NCBI RefSeq assembly: GCF_964275005.1
Contig: NC_092701.1
Location: forward strand, 36,161,520-36,225,519
DNA: 64,000 nt
Direction of reading: 5' to 3'
Source of the DNA: Diadema setosum
Lineage: Eukaryota > Echinodermata > Echinoidea > Diadematoida > Diadematidae
Part shown: positions 13,501 to 24,606 of the stretch, piece by piece
Layout of the letters: every line of letters starts with the position of its first letter
Numbering within the stretch: position 1 is the first letter of the stretch
Made by a program: the position numbers and the translations under genes
Notes under the pieces: model-generated
Seen by the model: only the letters and a program-made list of their open reading frames with translations
The model's database searches: none
What the model was told of the DNA's origin: nothing

Positions 13501-16043
13501 TAAGTACAATTTAATTGGAATTGAATTGAAAATTGAAACGATTCACTGTTTGACACGCTAATGCACCACCTATACTTTTCTCTTCAGGAAACGTTCTTAC
13601 ATGATGGTCAGTTTCTCTATTGGCGGCATCGTTGGGATTTCTGTGCGGTATGCTGCGCCGGTGTCACACCGACTCTGCCGCCAGTCCGAGCAGCTCAGGT
13701 GCGGCGAGGACGGTCTTTGGCAGAACCACGGGGATCCTGATCGAGAATCAGTCAAGTTGCAGACAGCTTTCTATGGTGAAAAAAACAACAACAAAAAAAG
13801 CAAAAAAAAAAACAAAAAAAAACATTGATTCTGTGCTATTTGGTGCTTTCCTTTTGCTCTGTGCATGAGACACCCGCACTTTTGTGTACAGTGGGGCAAA
13901 CAGAAGTAAGATACGATGCTGATCGGATATACTCATTAGCTGCCTATACTTGGGGTATTAAAGTCCGAAGTTATGTGTGTTTAAAGAGAGGGGTTTTTTT
14001 TTGCCAACTGTTATATTTTGTAAACTTCAATTTAAATTCTCCTTTTCATAACTGTTATCATAATAGCAAAATTTAACACAACGGCAGTGCTGTTATAGGA
14101 AATGCTGGTCTGGAGATATCTAGAGATTTGACTTTTGGCCTGTGTTTTTTAAAGGAAAATATTTAATATGTTGGCATCTTCTCATGGATATGAATACTTT
14201 AACAAGAACATAATGTTTAGTAAAAATGTGTTGATTTACACAAAATGAAGACAGATACATTATTGTCTACCCAATGTCTATTATCGTCACGCTTTTTGTA
14301 AAGGGTGTCGGTGATGTAGGCCTATGCAGATGCAGAACATCCAGCATTGCACTAATTGGTGAACGCTTTTACCTCTTGATTCGGGAGGACCAAGTTACAA
14401 AATGTTTCCTCTCGCTGAGACCCGTCCGACGATACAAAGTTACCGCGGTAAACGTAGCGAGCCGGTACCGCATCCCGGAACCGTCGAATGGAGCTGACCG
14501 CCTCACTTGAGTGAATCAGCGTCACCGTGACGTTCATCGTTCCCGCCCACTTGAGTGTGAAAAAGGCGCTGTACGTTCCGTTCCCGTAATCTATCACTTC
14601 CCCGTCCGTCGACGAGCCTGCGTTAAACTGAGCTGATTTCGTGAAAACCTTGGCCCGGAAGTAGTCCCCACCGTACGATTTATCCTCCGCCCGACCGTTA
14701 CGCGCCTGTATTCGCAACTCGAGTTGGTCACACACGCGGTAAGACGGACGCAGGTTCACTACAGTAAAATAACTGTGCACGTGACTAGTGATGTCTGCAA
14801 CGCGAGTCCATGTCGGGTTTTGCGGCTGACCCAGGGGTGGGAGATTCTCCAGTGACCATCCTGCTCGCATTTCTGGCTTACGGGGACAGAAGGAAGGAGG
14901 CATGGGTTCAGGTTCGACTTTCATGGGATGTTCAGTTTCCATGCCGCGAGGAGCGTTTCCTGCAATCTGAAATGGAACATATTATGACGTGAAACTGGGA
15001 TGGGTCATTAGGGGAATGTTCACAATGTTCAAAGTAGTCATGGCTGAAGTCTTGGTAACCCTTACGAACAACTCATATATTGGGGTAGGCGAAACACGAT
15101 GCAAGTGTGCTCAAGAAGTCAGCCAGTAGTGACAGGCAGACTAAAAAGGGTAAGAAGAGGGCGCTGTCGCATTTCCCTTTATACGGCACTGCCGCAGTGT
15201 TCACTATAATACAGTCTATTATCATCTGCGCATGCGGAATATCAGTAGGCCCTACCCAACGTCACGAGAAGGACATCCACTTACTAGTACATCACACAGG
15301 GGCACACTATAAGTGAAGAATTGATACCATGATTCATTTATTTTGGTTTACTTTGATTCATTTCATTCATATTATGTAACTTTATTTCACCATTAAGGGA
15401 GGGCATAACAATTATAAAGTGCCATGCGTTATCCATTCCTGCATAAGCCGGTTCAGGGCAACAGCATTAGTGTTGTGATCTGTTGTGGTAATCACTGTCT
15501 GAACTGCTTTCATTGTCACGGCACTTTCACGTGGACTCAAAATCACAACTTTGACATAGTGCAATGAGATCGTTCATTGTTTAGGTCGACACACACATAC
15601 ACACACACACACACAGACCAACACACACACACACATACACAAAACATGATTTCAAAATGCAGAGGAAGAAGAGGAAAAGAAAGGACTAGTTAAAGAAGGA
15701 GGAAAATAAAAAGCATGGTGAATAGGGATTAACCCCAAAAAGAAAATCGAAGAACGAGAAGGAGACAGGAAGATGGTATATCGAACGTGACGGAGAGAAG
15801 GGAGTGGGCGTAGGATGGGCAAGAAGGAGCTAGTGATTGTTTAATTCCATCAACTTTTTTTTTCCTTCCGATATTGAACTTCGATTTCAATGTCAGTTTT
15901 GTACTTACTTTGAGCATCTGAGGGGCATTAATCAGTGCTGAAATTCCGGTCGGGGTCCAGCTTACCCACAATGCACCGGTGATCAGCACGAGTACCAGGA
16001 GCAGGTTGAAGACGAGAACAGCCCTTTTCGTACCAGGTGTCAT
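9683..16043 (-). CDS. NXPE-like: NXPE family protein, gene 1 (five coding exons)
   Basis: The gene joins exons 15909-16043, 14373-14966, 13601-13770, 11317-11363 and 9683-10506, giving 1770 bases, 589 residues plus TAA. All introns are GT-AG and every junction keeps frame (phases 0, 0, 2, 1). Residues 8-29 form a signal anchor. Residues 46-243 are the neurexophilin-like domain (GGDYFRAK at 144-151, DYGNGTY at 171-177, TLIHSSEAV at 194-202). WFC at 258-260 and C-x2-W follow. The C-terminal PC-esterase has GDST at 385-388 and DNVH at 565-568. Length is close to vertebrate NXPE proteins. Likely N-glycosylation sites are N174, N190 and N248. The family acts in the secretory pathway; human NXPE1 has been linked to sialic-acid O-acetylation. 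The substrate here is unknown. Family assignment is firm; orthology to NXPE1-4 is not assigned. Confidence 0.9.
11317..11363 (-). CDS. NXPE-like: gene 1 exon 4: 47-base microexon
   Basis: It encodes PKQRISGDVQLVQVK (residues 301-315) between acceptor TGCAG|CCC and donor AAAG|GTAAAG. It is the only piece that corrects the phase between exon 3 (phase 2 end) and exon 5 (two-base start). The gene 2 counterpart carries the same RISGD motif, which makes the call strong despite the length. Confidence 0.82.
12968..13556. repeat. minisatellite, units of about 70-100 bp, about six copies
   Basis: Units contain GTTTGATGGAA, AAGTATAATTGAATTGAAA, and GAAACGATTCACCGTTTGAA, with drift between copies. It lies in intron 3 of gene 1 and ends about 45 bases beyond the exon 3 splice donor. 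Confidence 0.85.
13601..13770 (-). CDS. NXPE-like: gene 1 exon 3: WFC linker exon
   Basis: A 170-base exon for residues 244-299 plus two bases of 300. The acceptor is CACCATAG|AAA and the donor AT|GTAAGA. It holds SGSPWFCQRP and LSCSDW, the Cys/Trp pattern that joins the two domains in NXPE proteins. It is clearly GC-richer than the flanking introns. Gene 2 has a matching exon of 167 bases with SGSPWFCQKP. Confidence 0.88.
14373..14966 (-). CDS. NXPE-like: gene 1 exon 2: neurexophilin-like domain
   Basis: It encodes residues 46-243 in phase 0 at both ends. The acceptor is TTTCAG|ATT and the donor GAG|GTAAAA. A Pro-rich linker with SFCPRKPEM comes first, then the conserved Ig-like block with YGGDYFRAK, DGEVIDYGNGTY and LKWAG. 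The exon end falls after LPNQE, the same place as LPRNY in gene 2, which supports the donor choice. The reading frame stays open past the donor to a stop at 14352, which would mislead a naive gene call. Confidence 0.92.
15909..16043 (-). CDS. NXPE-like: gene 1 exon 1: signal-anchor exon
   Basis: It encodes residues 1-45, a short basic start (MTPGTKR) followed by a hydrophobic helix and ending NAPQMLK. The donor is AAA|GTAAGT, phase 0. The ATG at 16041-16043 is the first in the exon. Exon and ATG lie just after a strong acceptor, so an upstream non-coding exon is likely. Confidence 0.85.
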
Positions 16044-16072
16044 GATGACTGAATAAAAGGGGAAAGAAAAAT
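16044..16072 (-). promoter_or_regulatory. probable splice acceptor before the gene 1 start codon
   Basis: On the minus strand a long pyrimidine run ends in TTTTATTCAG five bases before the ATG. It predicts a 5' non-coding exon upstream, so the true promoter is not next to the start codon. Confidence 0.5.
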
Positions 16073-17098
16073 CAGTGAGATATGTTGAAAGTCACCTGCA
16101 GCCATCCTACAGGGGGTTGAGTATGTCGCACTATTACGCTTTTCATGTTTATTGCCGCAAAATCGCTGATATAGGCCTATAGAGTAAAATTACAGCTTCA
16201 TTCATAAATCATTGCACTTTTAAATTAAAGTTGGTTGGTAAATTAAACCAAAACACAAAGAATAACATTTGCTGAAGTGTTAAAGGGAACTGACAGACAA
16301 TTCCGAAGCTAAAATTCTACGACCCGTGAGATGATTCGGTAATAATAGAACAAAGAACCTCTTTTTTGTGTGCTTTATACCTATTCTATCATAAAAAGGT
16401 CAGTTATGGGAAATCAGCATGGCCTATTAACTTCCGTGAGCGCTGGTGGTTATCATAGTCTCTAATTACTGAATCACACGGATATTTATTCCAAAGTGTC
16501 TGACAATGCCAAAATTCCACACGTGAGCATGTGTCATTACTTGGCTGTCGTATCTCTTTCTAAAAATGGAGAGCTTTGATACTTTTTTTTAGTATAGTGT
16601 AAATTGACAAGATTGCATAAAATTATAACATCCAGGTTGTTTGTATTGCCAACAAGCATACGGTGTTATTCACAAAAACTATATACAGCAACAGCTTGTA
16701 AATGAAAAGCCGCAAAAACATAGCCTATAAGAAAACCCAGAAATCTCTGAAATACAGACAGAAACACATCCAATGAATTATGAAATACAATGATGATTAT
16801 ATCAACTTGATTGCACGCAATACAAACCGCCATGAAAGCACAGAACAAGAAGCTCACATTATCACCATTAATTTGCTGTATAAAAAGTTACTCAACGAAC
16901 AGAATCCTTCTCTTGCGTCTCACGATAGTCAATCGTGGTGCTTTTGACAAGCAACGAGTTCCACTCAAATTTCACTCGAACTTTATTATGTATTAACCAT
17001 CGATTCCCCAGACGAAACATTAATTCAATACTCACACCGTCACAACTTAACTAAACTAGGAAATACGAGTATTGAAAAGGCTTTCGTTTGAAAGTAAA

Positions 17099-18165
17099 GG
17101 GCGTGTCACACCTTTCCGGGCAAGCCTTGTTTGCGACTTGCGAAGAACAATTTTAACTATACCCGGAGGTCCCCGCTGATGACCCGCACATGACAGTACC
17201 TAGCACGTATCTCACCCGTAGTCGCCCGGAAGTACGCACGCAAATCTTTTTTTACCCGCAACCATGTATAGGCCCTGTCACACCTTTCCGGGCAAGCTAC
17301 GCGGGCTTGTTGCGTGTGGGGATTTTCCAGCATACCGGACAATATCTGAGGGCGGACAAGGATTTGGGCGAGTCTTACTTGCTGGATGTGTTCTTTAAGT
17401 TCTACTTGCGGGTATTCTGTGTGACCTGCGTGCCAGGCGCGTGGGGGCTGACAACTCAGTGAAGAAATTCCCTTGAAGAAATGGCAGAAGTCCCACAGAA
17501 TGTCATTACCTTGGTCGCATCATACAGGGACTGCAAAGTACCTGTCTGGGAGTTGCCTGCGAGGTGCTGCTGCTAAGGGCCTCCTACTGGCGTTCTGCGT
17601 GGACCTCTGCGGGTAATCCCCGCGACTCACTCGGAAAAAGTTTCGGTCATGCTCAAAATTTGGTTGCGGGTAAATCGGACTTGCGTGCTGACCTCCGGGC
17701 AACTACGGGGCGAGATACGCGCTAGGTACTGTCAGATGCGGACCAAATGCGGCGAGCTACGGGTAGCAAATAATTTTTTGTTCCCCCGCAAGTCAATTCA
17801 CAAAATTTCCCCTGATACAGTATGACAAGGCCTTGAGCATGCTCAAAACTTGTTCCGAGTGAGTAACGGAGGATTGCCCGCAGAGGTACACGCAGAACAC
17901 CAGTAGGAGACTCTTACCGGCAGCACCTCGCAGGCAACTCCAACGCAGGTACTTCGCAGTACCAGTAAGTCGCTCGTAACAGAAAGCAGATCGGTTTCAA
18001 AGCTCTCACGCAGGTCACACGGAATACACGCAAGTAGAAGGTAAATAGCACTCGTCTAGCAGGTAAGGCACAAGTGCGAAACTCGCAAACATTCTTGTCC
18101 GCCCGCAGAAAATTCTCCTGCGTGCTGGAAAATCCCTACTCGTAATAAGCCCGCGTAGTTTATTC
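17099..18165. mobile_element. foldback DNA element with an adjoining inverted partial copy
   Basis: From 17271 the sequence CCTGTCACACCTTTCCGGGC opens an arm to about 17655; a reverse-complement arm lies at about 17833-18160 (AAGCCCGCGTAG and GCAGCACCTCGCAGGCAAC match the left). The loop 17656-17832 contains GGTTGCGGGTAAA. At 17099-17270 a second copy starts with the same terminal GTGTCACACCTTTCCGGGC and then carries the loop sequence inverted. No transposase. Confidence 0.7.
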
Positions 18166-20008
18166 AATCATTCATTCATACATTCATTTATCCCTTTATT
18201 CCTTCCTTCCTTCCTTCATTCATTATGTTTATTCACGAAACTAACATCAGCCAGAGGCTTCAGCAAGTCCGTGCCATAGAAACTCATCATCATCACATAT
18301 ACAAGATATGAAATGATGCCACAAAATTACTAATATCTTCAAGTTCACAAAATATTCCTAAAAATACATAATCAGAATTACTAATAAATTATAAACAAAG
18401 GTAATTATCATAAGTACTATTGCATATAACTGATGGTCAAGAAATAAGATGAGTTCATATTCATCCCTTAGAAGTGAGAATACATGAAATAATTAAGTTG
18501 GGATTATTATACAAAAACATATCTTAGCCGTTACAATTATACACTGTATTTTCAGTAAGGTACTGTATATTGCACAAAATCCACCTTGGGGGAAACTAAC
18601 CGCTGGCTAGAAGAAATAGAAATTAAGAAGAAAATGGACAATCAGAAAAAAAAAGTTGAGAACATCTGGATTATAAGAGACACGGTGACCTCGTGATGCC
18701 AGCTACGAGCTACGAGGGGCGACTAACCTCCCTGATGCCTCCTGGACAGCTGGCGTTTCTCTTTCATTTATCTATTGATTGATTGATTAATTGATTGATT
18801 GATCTATTTCTTTATTTCTTTATTAATCAATTCATGAATTTATTTATCTATTGATTTATGTATTAATTTGTTTATTTATTCGTTCATTCATTCATATTAT
18901 AACTGTTCATATATATATTTACTGATTTATTCATTCATTCATTCATTCATTCATTTATTTATTCATCCATGTATTTATTATTTCATTCATTCATTCAGCT
19001 AGTGGCACAGCATTGTTGTCAGTTTGGGTTTGTTTTAGAGATTCATTGGCAGAGACATCATCAGAATCAGTAAAATGCTCCTCATCTCCGTCGGTCCACT
19101 AGCACCTTGTAGTGGCGCCGCGGCCCGGCGGCCACATTACCGCTACCACCGTGCCTGTTCTAAAGTCCTTATACAAGCGGGCTGTCTATACCAATGAGCC
19201 ATCATGCGATCATACCCGCCTGCTGGGCTCTTTCACTTGCACCAGCACTCACCTCACTCACCTCATTCTCTGTACATATAGTGTCTATACAATTTTGGTT
19301 GTCGCAATGTGATGCCAGAATGACTCTTTCTTTTGTTTTCGATAAGTATACATAATGTATGTTTTGCTCATTTTCTTTTGTTCTTCTCTTTCAAGGCTGT
19401 CGTATCTTCAAGCTATATGCTCATTTGACGATAGTCTTCTGCATTCACACTCCCATTACATGCGCCATAATACTTTCAATGAATTATAAATTGTACAGTG
19501 ATGATCGTATCAACTTGCACACAATATAACCCTCCACGAAAGCATCAGCAAATACCTATAGCACAATTTAATTGCACTAAAATGTTACTAAGAAACAAAA
19601 TGATCGTATTCTCTCATGGTAATTGATCACAGTGCTCATAACAAAAAGACGCTGCGATCCTACTCGAAGTCTATATGAATCATAGATTCCCTGACAAAAC
19701 ATACAACTAAACTAGGAAATACGAGAAGACAAAAACAAACAAACAAACAAACAAACAAACAAACATTCGTCTGAAGTAAAACTCCTTAAAGAGACAATGC
19801 AACATGATTCATGATTATGAATACCCCAATCATCGTTTATGTGGCCGAAAGAAAATCTAACTACGTGCATAATATTTGAATACTTTTTTATCACTTTTCT
19901 TCAGATTACTTGGAAACAAAACCAAATTATTATTGTGGTGGGCAAAACAAATGTTTAGTCGCGTGTATACGCTCTCAACCAGTCGTTAATTATAAGGATC
20001 TGCTTCAT

Positions 20009-20055
<47 letters not shown>

Positions 20056-21190
20056 TTATTTATATATATAGTTCGATCTACAAAGTCTAACCTTTTGCTC
20101 TTTTTTCTTTATTCACTCTCCGTTTTTCAGTCTCAACCGCTTTTTATTCGGGGCTTACACACAGCCACACAAGCTTGCTTTTATGTAGGTCCTGTCATAG
20201 TTGTCTGATAATATTATACAACCTGAACCATAATTTCAATATTGACCAATCATCGTTAAAATATTGTGTGTAAAGATATAAAGTCGACAAAGTACAATAA
20301 GACAAAGTATAATTCGTGCTTATATTATTTACAATGTACAGACGGACATAAGTAGGTCTATTATGTAAGACATTGAATTGAATTGAACTGAATTGAATTG
20401 AATTGAATTGAATCAAATTGAACTTCACTAAATAATTACCAACACTCGTTACCTTCGAAACAGTCCAAACATCCTCACCCTTCGGGCGTGTATCTTGAGT
20501 TGGTATGAATTCTTATTATTGAAAAACCTCGTAGATGTGTATTTTTTATCACTCCTTACAACACGTCCCTGCATGGTCAGAGACCGCATTCACTTCCCGG
20601 AGTGAAGAGAACCAAGCAAGTGCGTTCCAGGGCCAAACTGTATCCAAACTGTATCAAGTTTGAACGGTTTCGCGTTAGAGAAATTATCGTTTACTGTCTG
20701 AAAGATGCCATGGCGAATGCCTCCAAGGATATCAAGGGGAACCTTTCCCTATGCTTACGAAATCTTTTGAAAGCTTGTTCAACTTACACAAAAAAATATC
20801 ATTATCACTTACAATGATAGGGTATATGATGTGGTGTTCCATTAATGACTTTTTATTCGTTAAATCATAGGTCTTCAGATAAGATATGATTTTCTTTTTC
20901 GATTAAAGTGGTCATAAATCATAGATTTCCGTAGTTTATAGACAATCTTCTATTACTTTCTCAATGTGAAAGAAGACATTTTTGCCCATAGCACATTACG
21001 TCATTTTAACATTAATACGGTGATAGATTGTGACATAATAGGCCTATAACCTAAATACAGTGAATATTGATTTCTCATTAGACACGATGAAAACAGGTCA
21101 AGCTTGTAACACTACATTCATTTTGTAAATGATATGTTTTTTTATATGTGGCAGACATGGCGCATTAAAAGACTCTATTGTTATTTTTTA
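18166..21190. other. no gene; simple repeats
   Basis: TTCA/TTCC repeats lie at 18170-18225 and mixed TTGA/TTTA/TTCA repeats at 18765-19005. An AAAC tract is at 19735-19765, a TA tract at 20011-20070 and an AATTG tract at 20372-20420. A GC-richer patch at 19110-19230 has no recognisable product. Confidence 0.5.
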
Positions 21191-21191
21191 A

Positions 21192-21262
<71 letters not shown>

Positions 21263-21350
21263 CATTATCATCATCATCATCATCATCATCGTCATCATCA
21301 TTATTATCGTTATCTTTATTATCATCATCATCATCATCATCGTCATTATA
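21191..21350. repeat. (TTA)n/(ATC)n microsatellite
   Basis: A long TTA run grades into ATC units. Poly-Tyr/His and poly-Ile/Met frames across it are artefacts. Confidence 0.95.
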
Positions 21351-21517
21351 ATTTCACCGTACATCAATGTTAATAGCATGCAAAGTCAATGCGCGCCACG
21401 ATTCGCTCTTACATGCTGCGTTCAGTATTGTACAGCATGTCCAAAAAAAATTACAATCAGATTTTCACATTGATTGATAACACCCAATATGATTAAACTG
21501 TCTGAATGTTACTTCAA

Positions 21518-22275
21518 GGTCTTGAAATATAACATCTCAGCTCTATTTTGCAGAAGACCCCATTCAATTTGGTTAAGTGGTCACAGAGAAATGTGGATTG
21601 TTGTAAAGCATGTCATGAGTCTGATTCTTCAAAGTTTAGCACTTCGATGCTCTTGTGTGTGAATACAATGCAATCCGCCAACGGTAACTTTCTTTCCCAA
21701 CTTCAGAAGATGCAAAATAGAGCCGGGAGATTAATTTTGAAAGTTAACTCTTACTCCCATATTACTACCAGTGATGTTCATTGTAAGAGATCATTTTCAT
21801 ACAGAGTTGCAGCAGCGTATAATAACATACCTAATGATTTACGTCAACTTTCCTCTTTACCCGTTTTTAAGTTCAATTTAGACAAAACCGAAATCCTTTC
21901 CACTTGATTTTTATTATGCTCCAAACCTTTGAACAATATGTAATAATATGGTATGTAGCCACAATGTAGTAATGTATGTACCGTTCTATTTGTCTTTGTG
22001 TTATATTTTATTCTATTATCAGTCCATGAAGACCAGAAGTGACTACTGAAAATGGGCTACCCTCCGTATGTATGTTTTTTTTTTTCTGGACCTTTATGTA
22101 TGAAATATGTTGATTTTTAGTACGGAAATAAAACAAACAAACAAACAAAACAATAGACAAAACTTGGAGGGAAGAGATTCCTGGCATCCTCTACAAAATT
22201 CCTCATTTCTCTTTGACCACTGAAGCAAATTGAATGGGGTTTTCTGTAAGATGAGTTATAGTTTCATACCTTGAA
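21518..22275. repeat. inverted-repeat element split by a LINE 3' end
   Basis: Arms at about 21518-21615 and 22178-22275 share CCCCATTCAATTTG and TGGTCA.AGAGAAATG in opposite orientation. The space between them is almost wholly the LINE fragment at 21640-22150. Confidence 0.65.
21640..22150 (+). mobile_element. LINE 3' end, 5'-truncated
   Basis: The frame to 21907 reads LQKMQNRAGRLILKVNSY and then RSFSYRVAAAYNNIPNDLR, typical of the C-terminal end of the ORF2 of CR1/L2/Jockey-group LINEs. A short 3' UTR follows, ending in an (AAAC)n tail at about 22130-22150. Confidence 0.75.
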
Positions 22276-22299
22276 TTTGTAATTAGATTGATTCACTAT

Positions 22300-24249
22300 C
22301 TTTAAAGATATTGCGGAGCTCGCGCTGTATTTTTTTTTTTTTTTTTTGGGGGGGGGGGGGACATACGGTAGCGCGATATCCGGTTCGCCTGGCATGCTCT
22401 TGAACTACGTCGCGAGGGTCGCGTGTGACTGGACTCATCCGTAGGCTAGTGTTACACGTGTATAGGGACTATAGGATAGTAATCGTACAAGAGTTGTGAT
22501 TGTCATTGTCGCATGATACACCCATGACCCAGATTCTGCGTCATAAAGTTGTTTGCAATCACTTAATCTGCAATAAATGCAGATATAGCAGAACCAACAC
22601 AAAAATAACAACAAAGTATAATGAGAAGGTGTTTAATGGCCAAAAGTATAGGTCCTATATATAGCTGTAACTCGCTACTTCTGCTTACAAACGCGGCAAA
22701 TCTCTATGAAATGGGCCCAAAATAAATTCAGTGAATCAGAGGTAGTCAGGCATTATGCACAAGCAATGAGAAATATATACTTTTAAGATAGTTTCAATAA
22801 TCTCGATGATTCTTCCTATAATCATTTTATACAACGTTTGACACTGGTCCTGGCCTTTAAATGGGCCATACATAATCCCGGCTTCCTCATCTTAATCTTT
22901 AACACCAGCTAAAGTTTTGTAATCAACATAATATTGTATAACGAACATGACCAATAACTAATAATAGATAGGGTGGCAATTAATTGTGCTACTGATAAAT
23001 CATTTCGGAAGTGGACTAAATAGAAATTATTCTGAAATTGTCTGGCCCATTTTGAGAATCTTGATAACTATAGGAAGCTTACAATGTAGGATAGACAAGA
23101 TGGCATATTTCATTTCTGCTGAAGATAGTTAAGGCTATATCTAAGCATCCCCTGTAGTTATTTGTGTGTGTTTTTCAATCTACACAAAAAAAAAAAGATG
23201 TTTGGATTTCATTTCCCTTTTAATCAGTGCCTCCAATATCTGTGTAATTTCTTTTGAATCAACTAACGTTAATAGTTGTTTGACCTCCACGACAACGGCA
23301 ATGAATGTTACGATAGTACATTATTATCTGAAGTTGAATTCGATTGAAAAATCAGGGGTTTTCAGAGCCATTGCATGGCCCATATTAGGCCAGTTTGCCA
23401 CAGATTCGTGTACGCAAAACATTGTACATACTTTACTGACTAACAAAATAGCCTACATCGACGCAAATGTAAGCACTGATTAATATTGATCAGTGTTTTA
23501 GTAGTCATACATACTCAGGCGGGATACTGCTGTCGAGATAAACTAGAACAATACGACCGAACCTTGCCCGGTTAGCAACTTTACTCCAGTTCGCATGATA
23601 ATTATATAATGATACAGCTGTATCACTTTTACACATTTCTTTTTTTTTTCTTTTTTACCGTGAGGACATGTATGATATGGTTGTATTCATGCTTTTGTTA
23701 TTTGTCTACCTCCTCAATGGAAAACGAATTCATATTATTCCGGATGTGTGGAAAGCATTAGTCATGGTAGGTGGAATATTTGTGTTAAATGATTTACTGA
23801 ACAGGATTTCTTCTCCATCTCCGATGTCTAATCTATAAATTCTATTTTGTGAAAATATCATCCAATACATTATTGAAGTTAATAATGATAATGATAATAG
23901 TTCACATTAATAAAGCGCATAATAATTAACGAAATTCTCAATGCGCTTGACACAACATAAGATACAATCGATCATAATTATACAATCCTCAATACTAAGT
24001 TTTTTTGAACAGATAAATTTTCAATGCCTTTTGAAAGATTCAAAGGAAGATATGCTTCTGTATGAAAGAGGTAATGAGTTCCAAAGAGTGGGAGCTGATG
24101 ATGTAAAGGATCGGTTACCATATCTTTGTGTGATTAGTAGACTGACAAAAGATGTTTATCGCAGGATTTTGCGGTTCTTCTAGCATAGATTATACTCTAA
24201 ATGGACGATGTTTGACTATACCAGGGTATACACTATAACACTATACCTC
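22300..24249. other. no gene; hairpin-family and LINE-like remnants
   Basis: A T-run followed by a G-run lies at 22330-22360. At 23451-23510 is a copy of the arm of the 6455-6616 hairpin. The stretch 23885-24185 (AAAGCGCATAAT.. AATGCGCTTGACA) resembles the 3' region of the LINE that ends at 39940. Confidence 0.4.
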
Positions 24250-24606
24250 TTAAAGGTCCAGTTTACCTTTGGGAGCAGTGATATCATAAATGTTTAAGAT
24301 ATCACATTTGATGCATATGTGTAGGTCTGTTGTATCATAAAACATCCTACCATATGAAATATTTGCAATAAAACCTAAAATATAAGGAGATATCAGGGTT
24401 TTTTTCAATAAACCATAACTGTATACGGTTTAGTCTGGAAACATTTTTATTACAACTATTGTTCACATTTTGTGTATTTAACAACACTTAACATCGATTA
24501 TACGGATTCAAATTTTGACAGTGGTTGTTTCTATCCCTAACTCACATTTTAGAACTATTTTATAGCACTAATGCTTTCATCTGCAAATGGTAAATTATGC
24601 CTTTAA
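24250..24606 (+). mobile_element. TTAA MITE, copy 1
   Basis: TTAA at both ends encloses about 349 bases starting AGGTCCAGTTTACCTTTGGG and ending GCAAATGGTAAATTATGCCT. The ends are imperfect inverted repeats. Near-full copies occur at 32592-32958 (opposite orientation) and 57351-57718, and a fragment at 39365-39438. No coding capacity. Confidence 0.8.

Noticed and set aside
21134-21379. Poly-Tyr/His and poly-Ile/Met frames
   Set aside because: They translate a TTA/ATC microsatellite.
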